Assembly: GCA_017441605.1 (NCBI GenBank) | Contig: JAFRXD010000080.1 | Location: 1-64,000 of the forward strand | Reading direction: 5' to 3' | Length of the DNA stretch: 64,000 nt | Source: Thermoguttaceae bacterium | GTDB lineage: Bacteria > Planctomycetota > Planctomycetia > Pirellulales > Thermoguttaceae | Part shown: positions 16,791 through 26,276 of the stretch, piece by piece | Numbering within the stretch: the stretch's first letter is position 1 | Layout: each line of letters opens with the position of its first letter | The notes under the pieces: generated by a model | Databases searched by the model: none | What the model saw: only the letters and a program-made list of their open reading frames with translations | What the model was told of the DNA's origin: nothing | Program-made: the position numbers and the translations under genes

Positions 16791-16830
16791 GCGAGGAATC
16801 TCCTCGCCCTTCCCTTTCTCTTTCCCTATC
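16791..16830 (+). terminator. Probable terminator after pcrA
   Basis: GCGAGGA pairs with TCCTCGC (7 bp, 3-base loop) at 16791-16807, followed by a long pyrimidine-rich stretch rather than a clean T run. It starts 7 bases after the stop. Confidence 0.5.
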
Positions 16831-16897
16831 TTGTCCCCCCTCCTTTTCCAGTCCTTTTGACGAGTCGGACCAAGGGGCGGTCTTTTAAAAACTGGTC

Positions 16898-16926
16898 TTG
16901 AGCGATTCTCTATTTTACCGTACTAT
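16898..16926 (+). promoter_or_regulatory. Promoter of the secretin gene
   Basis: TTGAGC and TACTAT are separated by exactly 17 bases. Transcription from about 16933 gives a leader of roughly 165 bases. The rest of the 313-base gap after pcrA (16785-17097) holds only the terminator and leader. Confidence 0.6.
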
Positions 16927-17097
16927 TGGCGAGTTATTATCCCGACTCGTTCGATTTTTCGCGCAACTAGCGAAGCGGCGAGAATTTAAAGGATAAACGG
17001 AGGCGAACGCGCCTCTCGATTTCGCTCGTTTGCGACGACGCCGAGCTCTCAAGGACGAAGAGTTCGGGGGCGACGCTAAATAATCAAGAGTACGGTT

Positions 17098-20000
17098 ATG
17101 TTATTAGAACAGAAGACGCGAACTCAAATCGTCGCGCTACGGGGTCCGAGCTCCGAAGCCGCGCGGCGCTTTCCCATCGACGCGACGCGTTTGTTTTCAG
17201 CGGTCGTCTTCGCGCTGGTCGCGGGGACGTTTTCCGGAGCGGCGGTCGTCGCTCAGGACGCGCTTCGCGACTATTCGCGCGGTCAAGCCTCCGATTATTC
17301 AACTTTCAACGACGCGGCAAGTTACGGCTACGCCCCGGCGAGTCGCTCGACCCTTCCTCCCGATCCTCGCGTCCGCGACGAGGACGTCGCCGGCGAGTCG
17401 ATTCAATTCGAGGCGGTCGAGCCCCGAGTTCAAAACGAGCGCTGCGTCCAGCGGACGTTCCGCGCGCCCGAGGACAAAAACGCGGCGCTCGTCGGGACGT
17501 TCCTTCGCGCCATGTTGCCCGACAACCTGCGATCGCAAACGATGTGGCGGTTCAACGAAGAAAAGAACACGCTCACGATTTACGGTCCGGAAAAGGCGAT
17601 CGAGCTCTCGGAGAAACTGCTCGACGATTTTAGCGAACCTCTTTTCAAAGCGTTTCTTACGTCGAACGACTACGCGAGCATGACGGGTATCGCGTCGGAG
17701 ACTCCGCGATTCGCGAAAGCGGCTCCGGTTCGCGAGAACCGCCCGACGCTTCGCTACTACGATCCGGCGCAAAACGAGCGGGTCAAAGTGGCGTTCGATC
17801 CCGAAGGCGCGGTCGTTCCGGATCGTCGCGAGTACGTGACCGCGTTCGGCGGGGGCGATACTCCGAATTACGCGCCCAGCCGCGAGCCGGAGCGCGCGGC
17901 GAGCGTTTGGGCGAGTCCGGCCGAAACGCGCGAGGCGCGAGTCGACGCGGACTCGATTCTCGACGTCGCGTCGTATCGATGTTTGCCGACCGCTATAACC
18001 CGAATCGAACCGATCGTTCGGCGCCAATTCGGAAACGACCCTTCGATCGCGCTGAGCTTCGATCGATCGACCGGACTGATCGTGGTTCACACTAATCGCA
18101 AACTGCAGCGAGAGGTTGGAGAATTCCTCGCCGCGCTGCAAATTTATCCGGACTCGCGCTCAGACGCGGACCCGGATCCCCGTTTGGCGACGGGAACGCT
18201 AACCTCGATCGACGGATCGGAGAATCCGGAAGAAACAGTCGCGGCGCGCTCGATCCGTCAAGCGTTCACGGGAGGTCGTACGAGCGCGGTCTCCGGAGCG
18301 TTCGCGGATCAGGTTTCGAATTCCTTTATCGAAGACGTCTATCGCCCCCAATACCGGAAGACGGAGGAGTTGCAAGATTCGCTACTGCAACTCTTTGGAG
18401 AGCGACTCCAGCGCAAGGTCGCGAACGCGAGCGCCAGGTCGGACGAGCGGCGCCAGGCGACCTACCGATTCGTCAAGCGCCAGCGCCCCGAGGATCAAGA
18501 AATTCAGACGTGCGAGATAACGATCGACGCGGCGAACAATCACGTCGAGTTGGTCGGTTCGTCGACTCTTTGCGCGCAAATGCTGACGCTGCTTCGCGCG
18601 ATGGATCAGCCTCCGCTAGGGAACGGCAACGTTCGGCGATTCGTTCCGATCCGCAACGGCGACTCGCGCAAACTGCGTCAAATCTTCGAATGCGACTCGG
18701 CGAAGAGCGCTCGCGCGCCTCGAGGTCGATTCGATCGCTTCGCGCTCGAGGAGAATTCGGAGTCCGACGATTTCGTCGCTCGGTTTTCTCGGTATTTCTC
18801 GGAAGTCGCGACCGACGCGGATCAAACGGCGCTCGCTTCGGCGGGACTCGTTTCCCGAAGCGTCGGACAAACGATGCGCGACGCGATCTCGACGACCGAG
18901 TATCTCGCGCGAACCGAGGCTCCGAAGAGCTTCGGAACCCGTCAAGTAAGCTACCAAGAGGACGGGGGAACGAGCGCGGCCGCGAGCGACGGCGATTATC
19001 AAGACGAGCGCCGCGGTCTGGGGGGCGGAATCGGCGTCGTGCAAGATTTTACGCCGACTATTCTTCCGGACATCGACGTCGTGATCATCGACAACGCGAC
19101 GAACGCGGAGTACGAGCGAATTAAGCAGATGATCGAGCAGATCGAGGAGCTCGCGAAAATCGCGGACGCCCAAACGGAGATCTATCGTCTGAAGCACGTC
19201 GACTGCGCGATGCTGCACGGAGTGTTGACGACGCTCTACGAGGAAATGTTCACGACGAAGCAAGGTCGAGTCGTGTTCTACGCGCTCCAGTATCCGAACG
19301 CGCTCTTGGTCGCGGGCTGGGGCCAGGCCTTCAAGGATATGAAAGACCTGATCGAGCTGTTCGACCAGCCGATTCTCGACGAGACGAGCTCGATTCGAGT
19401 GGTTCAACTGAAGTACGCTTCGGCGGACGAGATCGCGGCGCTTCTGACGGAAACGTTCGTAACTCCGCAAACGACGGGCACGGGCGGGTTCGCGCCGCGC
19501 ATCCGCGTTTTTTCGGACGTTCGCACCAACTCGCTGGTCGTTCACGCTTCCCCGAACGACTGGAGCGAGGTTCAAAAAATCCTTCTGGAGCTCGACGTCA
19601 ACAAAGCGTCGACGCGCTTGACGCAACGCGTCTTCCCGTTGAAAAACTCGCTGGCGGAGAATATTCGGACGACGATCGTAAACGCGATTCTTCCGGCGAA
19701 ACAAGGAACGCTCGACACGTCGGCGGCGAAATTCCCGGTGCTCGAGCTCTTGTCGGTCGACGAGTCGGGCAGGCGGTTGGTCGAGTCGGGAATTATGATG
19801 GACGTGGACGTCGTCGCCGACGTTTACCACAACCAACTTATCGTCACCGCGCCCGAAGACTGCATGGAATTTATGGAGCGGCTCATCGAGCTGCTCGACG
19901 TCGCTCCTAAAAAGGCGCAGATTCGATTCTTCCAAGTGAAGCACGGAGACGCGTCGCAAATCATCAAGACGCTCCAGTCGCTCTTGGCGACCTCGGACGA

Positions 20001-22002
20001 GAATCTATCGACCCCGACGATTCCGCAAGCGGAGGGAGAAGAGACGTTCGTGCCGGCGCGCTTCGCGCTGGACACGCGCACCAACGTGATCATCGCGGCG
20101 GCCGCCCCGAAAGAGTTGGCGATCATCGACGCGCTGATCGTGGCGCTCGACGTCAAAGACGCGACGGTTCGCGAAGAAGTGGTCGTCAAACTGCGAAATA
20201 TTCAAGCGCTGGTCGTAGCCCAAGCGATCGACGATTACCTCTCGCAAAAGCAGACGCTCGAAACGACCTCGGAAGTGCTTTCCAATTACCAACTTTTGGA
20301 AAACCACGTAATTGTCATACCGGAATCGATTTCCAACTCGATCATCGTGAGCGCTTCGCCGGACGAGATGATCAATATTCTCCGAATGATCCAGACGTTC
20401 GACAAGGATCCGTACCAAGTGGTCATTCAAGTGTTAATCGCGGAGGTAACGCTTTCGAACCAAGAGGAATTCGGAATCGAGGCGGGTTTGCAAGACTCGG
20501 TGTCGTTCGATCGAAGTATGATTACGGAAACGAATTCGGGTAAAACCGGAGATCCGGGCTACAATATCGTTCACGGAAGCGGCCCCGGAAAGAATTTGAA
20601 CGACTCTGGCGACGTCAGAAACGTGGCGGGACAGGTGTTGAACAATTTCGCGATGGGGGCGAGCAACTCGACGCTCGGCTACGGCGGGTTCGTCCTTTCG
20701 GCGAGCAGTCGCTCGATCGACATCACGCTGCGCGCTCTTCGCGAAAAGAACCGGCTTCAGGTGCTAAGCCGTCCGCAAGTAACGGCGATGGACAACCAAC
20801 AGGCGTTCATTCTCGTTGGTCAGCGAGTCCCTCGCATTAGCGGGACGACGACGACGAACTACGGCGTTCAGATGAACACGACGGACACCCCGGTCGGGCT
20901 GATTCTGCTCGTGACGCCCCGCGTTACGATGGACGGCAAAGTCGTTATGGAAATCGGCGCGGAGAAATCGAACTTAGGAAACGATTCGGACGCGACGCCG
21001 ATCTTCTCGCAAGACGGCGCGGTGATTAAATCGAAGTCGATCGACACGATCCAGGCGATGACCGCCATTAGCGCGCGCGACGGCGAAACGGTAATGATCG
21101 GCGGGTTGCTCACGTCCTCGAAAGAAAAGATCAGCAGAGGAGTTCCGTACGTCTCCGACATTCCGTTGCTCGGATGGCTGTTCCGCTACGACCAAGAGGT
21201 CGAAACGCGCAAGGAATTGCTCATCGTCATGACCCCGCGCATTATGCGCTCGTCGGAAGACTACGCCGAAACGCTGCGCATCGAAATGAATCGCACCTCG
21301 ACCAATCTTAACGACGCGATGGCGATCAATGGAAATATGGGGCTTTACGATCCGCGAACCAATAGCGGCTACGAAACGAAGAGAACCAAACGTTTGGTCG
21401 ATCAACTGGTTCACATGGACAAGATGGACGAGTTGCAAAACAAGCCCGGCTACGAGCCTTGCGACGACTACAGACCGCGACCGAACGAGCCGCTGGAAGA
21501 AAACAATCCCTACGATCGCTTGAAGAAACGGGACGAGAACGACGCGAATCTCGGAGCGCCGAACGGGGATTACGACTCGGATCCGAACGGCTCTTACAAC
21601 GAGGAGTTCGACTCGGACGAACGATTCGACCTAGCCCCGGACGACTTCGCTTCGCGCGGTTCGCGACGCGAAGCGACGACTCGCGTGGCGCTGAGAGATT
21701 CCGACGTCCAACGGGGGGCGACGCGAATCGACGAGTCTCGCGGGACGCGCTCGACTAAGCGGAGCGAGAACTCTTCGTCTCGGGTCAATCGGGCGGAGAA
21801 TCTCTCGGACGCGCGAACGACGCGCGCGGAAGCGGAGCGATTCGACGCGGTCGACACGGCGATTCGAGGGCAAGAGACGACGGCGGACTCGATTCTTTTC
21901 GAAGGCCTGCGGTTCAAATTGTTCCCGAACGAGCTGGAGCGCCCCGGGTTATCGAACGGTAACAAAGCCCTCAAATTGTTCCACTGGTTCGATCCCGAAT
22001 AA
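17098..22002 (+). CDS. Very large secretin (GspD/PilQ superfamily), 1,634 residues
   Basis: An outer-membrane channel subunit of a type II secretion or type IV pilus-like machine. A 30-residue basic N-region precedes a hydrophobic segment (33-52) with likely cleavage after VVA. Residues about 690-1105 contain five consecutive N1/NolW-like repeats, each with a pattern like YRLKHVDC, VQLKYAS, FPLKNSL, FQVKHGD or KLRNIQA, followed by a strand such as NSLVVHASP. The secretin barrel spans about 1105-1380: QVLIAEVTL, SRPQVTAMDNQQA, VGLILLVTPRV, TVMIGGLL, VPYVSDIPLLGWLF and LLIVMTPRIM. A charged, probably disordered tail of about 250 residues follows, ending in a short conserved-looking segment (LRFKLFPNELERPG). 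Typical GspD is 650-750 residues. No GspE or GspF gene lies in the window. A lipoprotein gene follows 85 bases downstream. Confidence 0.92.
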   Translation: MLLEQKTRTQIVALRGPSSEAARRFPIDATRLFSAVVFALVAGTFSGAAVVAQDALRDYSRGQASDYSTFNDAASYGYAPASRSTLPPDPRVRDEDVAGESIQFEAVEPRVQNERCVQRTFRAPEDKNAALVGTFLRAMLPDNLRSQTMWRFNEEKNTLTIYGPEKAIELSEKLLDDFSEPLFKAFLTSNDYASMTGIASETPRFAKAAPVRENRPTLRYYDPAQNERVKVAFDPEGAVVPDRREYVTAFGGGDTPNYAPSREPERAASVWASPAETREARVDADSILDVASYRCLPTAITRIEPIVRRQFGNDPSIALSFDRSTGLIVVHTNRKLQREVGEFLAALQIYPDSRSDADPDPRLATGTLTSIDGSENPEETVAARSIRQAFTGGRTSAVSGAFADQVSNSFIEDVYRPQYRKTEELQDSLLQLFGERLQRKVANASARSDERRQATYRFVKRQRPEDQEIQTCEITIDAANNHVELVGSSTLCAQMLTLLRAMDQPPLGNGNVRRFVPIRNGDSRKLRQIFECDSAKSARAPRGRFDRFALEENSESDDFVARFSRYFSEVATDADQTALASAGLVSRSVGQTMRDAISTTEYLARTEAPKSFGTRQVSYQEDGGTSAAASDGDYQDERRGLGGGIGVVQDFTPTILPDIDVVIIDNATNAEYERIKQMIEQIEELAKIADAQTEIYRLKHVDCAMLHGVLTTLYEEMFTTKQGRVVFYALQYPNALLVAGWGQAFKDMKDLIELFDQPILDETSSIRVVQLKYASADEIAALLTETFVTPQTTGTGGFAPRIRVFSDVRTNSLVVHASPNDWSEVQKILLELDVNKASTRLTQRVFPLKNSLAENIRTTIVNAILPAKQGTLDTSAAKFPVLELLSVDESGRRLVESGIMMDVDVVADVYHNQLIVTAPEDCMEFMERLIELLDVAPKKAQIRFFQVKHGDASQIIKTLQSLLATSDENLSTPTIPQAEGEETFVPARFALDTRTNVIIAAAAPKELAIIDALIVALDVKDATVREEVVVKLRNIQALVVAQAIDDYLSQKQTLETTSEVLSNYQLLENHVIVIPESISNSIIVSASPDEMINILRMIQTFDKDPYQVVIQVLIAEVTLSNQEEFGIEAGLQDSVSFDRSMITETNSGKTGDPGYNIVHGSGPGKNLNDSGDVRNVAGQVLNNFAMGASNSTLGYGGFVLSASSRSIDITLRALREKNRLQVLSRPQVTAMDNQQAFILVGQRVPRISGTTTTNYGVQMNTTDTPVGLILLVTPRVTMDGKVVMEIGAEKSNLGNDSDATPIFSQDGAVIKSKSIDTIQAMTAISARDGETVMIGGLLTSSKEKISRGVPYVSDIPLLGWLFRYDQEVETRKELLIVMTPRIMRSSEDYAETLRIEMNRTSTNLNDAMAINGNMGLYDPRTNSGYETKRTKRLVDQLVHMDKMDELQNKPGYEPCDDYRPRPNEPLEENNPYDRLKKRDENDANLGAPNGDYDSDPNGSYNEEFDSDERFDLAPDDFASRGSRREATTRVALRDSDVQRGATRIDESRGTRSTKRSENSSSRVNRAENLSDARTTRAEAERFDAVDTAIRGQETTADSILFEGLRFKLFPNELERPGLSNGNKALKLFHWFDPE

Positions 22003-22030
22003 AATTCGCGACCGAACGAGTAAATTTGTG

Positions 22031-22057
22031 GCGGGGAGCTCCGGTTCCCCGCTTTTT
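22031..22057 (+). terminator. Intrinsic terminator after the secretin gene
   Basis: GCGGGGA pairs with TCCCCGC (7 bp, 8-base loop), followed by TTTTT at 22053-22057. It lies between the secretin stop and the lipoprotein ATG, so the lipoprotein depends on read-through or its own promoter. It also argues against a start at 22028 for the next gene. Confidence 0.75.
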
Positions 22058-22087
22058 ATTCCCTCCGTCCAAAACGAGTCTCGCACA

Positions 22088-23338
22088 ATGCGCGCCCCAT
22101 CGATTATCGTTCTCGCGCTCGCGACGCTAACGTCGACGCTGGTCGGCTGTTCGAGCGCGGGTCCTCGCAAATACGTTTTTTTCGGCGATCCTCAGCCGGA
22201 AAAAGTCGAGACGTTCGAGGATTTTTGGAGCGACTATCCGTTCAAGCCGGACGACCCCGAGCTTCCGTTGCGACGCGGCAAGGGGGGCGTGATCCGGTTC
22301 TTTAAGAAAGACAACTACTCTCGCTCGATTCTAGTGGACGGCGATCTCACGGTCAACGTGTACTATAGCGTTAAAGACGGAGTTACGCTCACCCAGCCGG
22401 ACTCGCAACTCGTCTTGACGTCGCAAGAGCTCAACGAGAAGCACCGCAAGTTCGACAAAGAGGTCGGGTACTCGTACCACGTCTATCTCGACTTGGGCGA
22501 GTACGACCAGCCGGAAGAAGAGATCACGATTCTCTCCGTCTTTAAGGACGCCAAGACGGGTCAAACGACGCTCTCCAAAGAGATCCGAACGACCGCGATG
22601 GGAACGACGCCTTTGCGATCGAAAGAGTCGGAAGAGATGGAGTCGGAAGCGGTTCGCTGGGCTCGCTCAAAGGTCGGCGAGGACGTCGAAGATCCAATCG
22701 CGGCGCTGCAAGAACAATACGGCGCTCGCAAAAGGGCGAAAGAAGAGGACGCGGCGATTCCGACGCGGCTTCGCGAGACGATCGATATCGAGGACAGTCG
22801 ATTCGAAGATATCGTCGGCTCGGGGGGAACGCGATCGGTCTCCTATTTGGAGGAACAGGACGCGAAACGTCGCGCGGCGACCGAAGCGGCGCTCAAAGAA
22901 AGCCAAGAAAAAGCGGAGTACTACCGCGATTTGCGGCGCAAACGGGTCGAAGAGTACGAGGAATACCAGCGGTCGAAAGCGGACGTCGTTTCGCCGTTGC
23001 GAGACAGTCCCGGGTTCTCGGACTCGCTCAATTTCTCCGACGCGACCAAAGCGCGGGATCGGTTCCAAGCGACGCAAGAGAACGAATTCGCCAAAATGTC
23101 GGCCGCGCTTCCGAACGCGGCGAGCGCCGAGTACGAGCGACGCGACGCCGAGCGAAATCTCGACTCCAAGGGGGGGAACGGCTCGACGCCCTTGGGCGTT
23201 CCGGCGGGATTCGAACCGGTCGAGCGCCAAGCGCCGATCGATTCGCGAGGTAGTGGCGGAAGCGAGACGAATTGGCTCGACGATTTCGAACCGGACTCGA
23301 AAGCGCCTCCGACCGAAGTCTACTTGAAGCGCGCTTAG
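22088..23338 (+). CDS. Lipoprotein of unknown function downstream of the secretin
   Basis: The product is 416 residues. I choose the ATG at 22088 because it opens a clean lipoprotein signal (MRAPSIIVLALATL, lipobox LVGC), whereas the upstream in-frame start falls in the secretin terminator. Residues about 30-200 appear folded and contain a beta-rich stretch (SILVDGDLTVNVYYSV, YSYHVYLDLGEY). Residues about 205-320 are highly charged and helical, with KRRAATEAALKESQEKAEYY suggesting a coiled coil. The C-terminus is Ser/Gly/Asp-rich. I do not recognise the family. Its place after a secretin gene, with a lipid anchor, fits a pilotin or assembly-factor role, but that is inference only. Confidence 0.75.
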   Translation: MRAPSIIVLALATLTSTLVGCSSAGPRKYVFFGDPQPEKVETFEDFWSDYPFKPDDPELPLRRGKGGVIRFFKKDNYSRSILVDGDLTVNVYYSVKDGVTLTQPDSQLVLTSQELNEKHRKFDKEVGYSYHVYLDLGEYDQPEEEITILSVFKDAKTGQTTLSKEIRTTAMGTTPLRSKESEEMESEAVRWARSKVGEDVEDPIAALQEQYGARKRAKEEDAAIPTRLRETIDIEDSRFEDIVGSGGTRSVSYLEEQDAKRRAATEAALKESQEKAEYYRDLRRKRVEEYEEYQRSKADVVSPLRDSPGFSDSLNFSDATKARDRFQATQENEFAKMSAALPNAASAEYERRDAERNLDSKGGNGSTPLGVPAGFEPVERQAPIDSRGSGGSETNWLDDFEPDSKAPPTEVYLKRA

Positions 23339-23352
23339 ACGACCAAACAACG

Positions 23353-23400
23353 CGCGACGCGCGTCTCCGTTCTTGGGGGCGCGCGTCGCGTTTTATTTAT
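23353..23400 (+). terminator. Intrinsic terminator after the lipoprotein gene
   Basis: CGCGACGCGCG pairs perfectly with CGCGCGTCGCG (11 bp) and is followed by TTTTATTTAT. It lies between convergent genes. Confidence 0.8.
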
Positions 23401-23421
23401 AATGGGTTCTTAGCGGACGAG

Positions 23422-24153
23422 TTAGAGAGGCCGTCCGTAGAGATCGACGTTTTGAGTTTCGGGCTGGAGAACCTCGATTTCGTTGACGACCTCGCCGACC
23501 CCGGCTTGCATCGAAACGACGTTTCCGACCAAACGGGCGAGTCGCGCCGAACGAACCTTGCCTTTTAGGTAGACGGTGGAACCGACGTGGGAAACGTTGA
23601 TTTCCTCCTTTTGAACGTCGAACTCAAAGCGGGAGATTGCGTTCTCGATTTGGGTCCTCATCGAATCGCGAGACTCGGGGGAACTAAGGGCGCGAACGGG
23701 AAAGGCGTCGAAGTCGATAACGATTCTCGGGGGATACATGCGCTCGACCGTTTCGAGATTGTCCACCTCGTTGTCGCTCTGAGCGAGGGCGTCGAGGGCG
23801 TTGACGCGCGAGGCGCTCGCGCGAGGGGTCAGCGCGCCGGTCCCGAAGAATTTTCCGAACGTCGAAGTGTCGTAGCGCGCCAAAATGCCGCCGAAGGAGT
23901 TGCCGCCGTTCGACATCATATTGCTCATCGTCGAGTTGACGGACATAGGGGTTCCGGGGCGGATCTCGGTGCGCGAGAGCTGAATGGGCGTGGCCCCGGA
24001 GGCGAAACGGCTCTTGAGCCCGACCCCCATGCTCTGTGCGACGTCGGTTTCCCCGGTCGTCTGCGCCCTCGCGAAGTCGCTCGCGATCAATGTCGCGCAA
24101 GCGAGCGCCGCTAAAAAGATCGCTCGCCAACTTACCGCGCCGTATTTTCTCAT
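23422..24153 (-). CDS. Secreted BON-domain protein
   Basis: The product is 243 residues. The ATG at 24153 has AGGAG 7-8 bases upstream and opens a signal peptide (MRKYGAVSWRAIFLAALACA, cleavage after ARA), so the longer frame starting at 24273 is not used. Residues about 30-110 are Ser/Thr/Asn/Gly-rich. Residues about 165-230 match a BON domain: ENAISRFEFDV, then GSTVYLKGKVRS, then ARLVGNVVSMQAGV and VVNEIEV. BON domains bind phospholipid or pack against envelope proteins and also occur near secretins. It converges on the secretin and lipoprotein genes, so a shared envelope role is possible but not shown. Confidence 0.8.
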   Translation of the reverse strand: MRKYGAVSWRAIFLAALACATLIASDFARAQTTGETDVAQSMGVGLKSRFASGATPIQLSRTEIRPGTPMSVNSTMSNMMSNGGNSFGGILARYDTSTFGKFFGTGALTPRASASRVNALDALAQSDNEVDNLETVERMYPPRIVIDFDAFPVRALSSPESRDSMRTQIENAISRFEFDVQKEEINVSHVGSTVYLKGKVRSARLARLVGNVVSMQAGVGEVVNEIEVLQPETQNVDLYGRPL

Positions 24154-24333
24154 AACGTAACTCCTAAATCGCCGCCTTCGCGCCCTGACGGTAGAAACGC
24201 GACCGTCTAGGTATTTGTCGACCAAGCGCGACGCGCGTTCCAGAAAAAGGAATCGCGCCCCATTATTGGGCATATTTGGCGCGGCGCGTTTTATGGGGAT
24301 ATTCCGCGCGATTGGATTATTTTAACAGTCCTG

Positions 24334-24377
24334 TCAAAACGACGGGGCTCGCTCGATAAAAACCGAACGAGTCCCGC
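24334..24377 (-). terminator. Possible terminator after the NupG-like transporter gene
   Basis: An imperfect hairpin of about 13 bp on the minus strand (GCGGGACTCGTTCGG arm against CGAGCGAGCCCCG, one mismatch) is followed by CGTTTTGAC. It starts about 58 bases after the stop. The T tract is weak. Confidence 0.4.
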
Positions 24378-24434
24378 TGTTTATCGCAATGTCGCTAGCA
24401 ACGAGGGCGCAGACGCACGTTCCGTTCGCGACAA

Positions 24435-26087
24435 CTAAGCCTCCGTCGCTTCCGCAGCTTTCGGTTCTTTACCTAGAGCGAGGAAAATGACAGAGAAGAC
24501 GAGGCAGAAGAAGATCGGGAAGTACAAGAGATGCTTCCAATCGACCGCGCCGGCGGTCGCTTGAACGGCTCCAACCGCTCCAACGACGTCGTTGGCGATT
24601 TGTTCGCTATCGGTCCAACCTTTCACTTCTTCTAGTTTTTTGGCGGCGAAGGCCTTCGGATCCTCGGCGGCGACCACGTCGCTCGCAAATTGCGCGAGGG
24701 CGATCGGCTTCGAGAATTCAGCGTTCTTATCGTCGGCGTATTTGGTCAGTTGCTCATCGACCTTGGCCAAATCTTTCCCATAGGCGTCGGCTTTCTCAAT
24801 AAGGGTGGCGCGTTTGGCTTTAACGTCGGCGGAAGCCTTGGCTCCGGTCGCGCCTTTGAATTCGTTAAACGCGGCGATAAACGCGGATTGATTCTCGCCC
24901 AACGTATCGGAGACAACGGCGTCCTCGACATTGGCTTTCAGATAATCGAGGGCGGTGGGAAGCGCGGTCGTCGCGGCGTCGACATTAACGCCCGCTTCGG
25001 TAACGGCAGCGACGTCGTTCATCGGATACATCGGCTTGAGGTTGTCAAGCGCGAAACCGCTAATGAACTGACCGACGCCAAGGAGCAGGAACGCGATCAG
25101 AGACTGCACGCTGGCCTTGAGATTGTCCGGCGCGACTTTGTCGCCGAACATATAGGAAGCGGTGTACAAAAACGCGTACGCAAGTCCGTGAAGAAGAATA
25201 CCGGCGACCGCGAGGGACATCGTTCCAGTGGAGAATAGGAAGTAACGCAGAGTCCAAGCAAAGAGCCCGAGGGTCAAAACGCCTTTAAGTCCAATACGAC
25301 CAACGGCGAACGCCAGAGCGGCCATAAAGAGGAGCTCGGAGCATTGGTTAAGGGTACCAAACAACGCGGCGCGCTCGGTGGAAACGCCCAAAACGTCGTT
25401 GACGTAACCCCCAAACATCGGGAAGTAGAAATTCGAACCGAAAATCGAAACGAAGAACGCGCAAAGCAGGAACAGAGTGAAGTCCCAACGCTTAAAGAGC
25501 GCGAACGCCTTGAGCCCGAAGGGGTCTTTGTTCGTGGATCCGGCAGGAGGAGTGTTCGGAAGAGTCAATGCGTAAAGCGCGAGACCGATGGAAACAAGAC
25601 CGCCGATCATATAGAACGTGTGCGGTTTGACGACCAAGTTGACGAGAATCCAGCCGATCGTTCCGAAGATAAAGACGAGGGAGGATTTATCTTTGTCCGG
25701 AATGTGCTTGAACACAACGGCGTTGACGAGCGGGATCGAGGGCATGTACGCCAAGCCCGCGACGAACATCAGCGCCTTAAGGGTCGTCATATTGACGACG
25801 TCGGCGGACACGACCTTGTGACAATAGAGCAAAGTCAAACCGCCAACCAGATGCATAAAGGCGAGCACCTTTTGCGCGGCGAATTTTTTGTCGGCGATCG
25901 GTCCGATCAGCGGAGCGAACAGAGCGCCAAGCGCGAAGAAGGAATAGAGGGCGCCGGGGTTAAACCCTTTCTCTGCGGCGAGAGCGCCGAGGGCAATATT
26001 CCACGAGCCCCAGATGGCAAATTGAAGCAAATAGGCGAATTGCAACCGCGGATACATTGAAAGTCCGCCGCTTTTTTCTTCGGCCAT
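24435..26087 (-). CDS. MFS transporter, NupG-like nucleoside:H+ symporter family
   Basis: The product is 550 residues. The ATG at 26087 has AAGGAG 6-7 bases upstream. A promoter at 26248-26276 rules out the longer frame from 26318, because that start would lie upstream of it. YLLQFAIWGSWNIALGALAA opens TM1 as in NupG/XapB proteins, and about 12 hydrophobic segments follow, including FIFGTIGWILVNLVV. Substrates of this subfamily are nucleosides or related small molecules taken up with protons at the inner membrane; the exact substrate cannot be read here. Residues about 357-513 form an Ala/Lys/Asp-rich, apparently soluble insertion before the last TM helix. NupG is only about 420 residues, so this is unusual. 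It diverges from a porin gene. Confidence 0.8.
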   Translation of the reverse strand: MAEEKSGGLSMYPRLQFAYLLQFAIWGSWNIALGALAAEKGFNPGALYSFFALGALFAPLIGPIADKKFAAQKVLAFMHLVGGLTLLYCHKVVSADVVNMTTLKALMFVAGLAYMPSIPLVNAVVFKHIPDKDKSSLVFIFGTIGWILVNLVVKPHTFYMIGGLVSIGLALYALTLPNTPPAGSTNKDPFGLKAFALFKRWDFTLFLLCAFFVSIFGSNFYFPMFGGYVNDVLGVSTERAALFGTLNQCSELLFMAALAFAVGRIGLKGVLTLGLFAWTLRYFLFSTGTMSLAVAGILLHGLAYAFLYTASYMFGDKVAPDNLKASVQSLIAFLLLGVGQFISGFALDNLKPMYPMNDVAAVTEAGVNVDAATTALPTALDYLKANVEDAVVSDTLGENQSAFIAAFNEFKGATGAKASADVKAKRATLIEKADAYGKDLAKVDEQLTKYADDKNAEFSKPIALAQFASDVVAAEDPKAFAAKKLEEVKGWTDSEQIANDVVGAVGAVQATAGAVDWKHLLYFPIFFCLVFSVIFLALGKEPKAAEATEA

Positions 26088-26247
26088 GAAAAACTCCTTT
26101 GAGAATTTTTTCGCGAAAAAACCAATTGGTCGCGGGAGCGCGCCGTATCTCGAGCGCGCCAAGGAACGCGCTCCGGTCGTCCTTGTCGACCGCGCGAAGC
26201 GCCCCGCGAGTCGCCGCGCGAACGCCCGCGCGACGCGACCAAATTTG

Positions 26248-26276
26248 AGTTTAATTGCGTGGAGTCCCGTTTTCAA
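26248..26276 (-). promoter_or_regulatory. Promoter of the NupG-like transporter gene
   Basis: On the minus strand TTGAAA (26271-26276) and TAAACT (26248-26253) are separated by 17 bases. The implied leader is about 150 bases. Confidence 0.55.
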
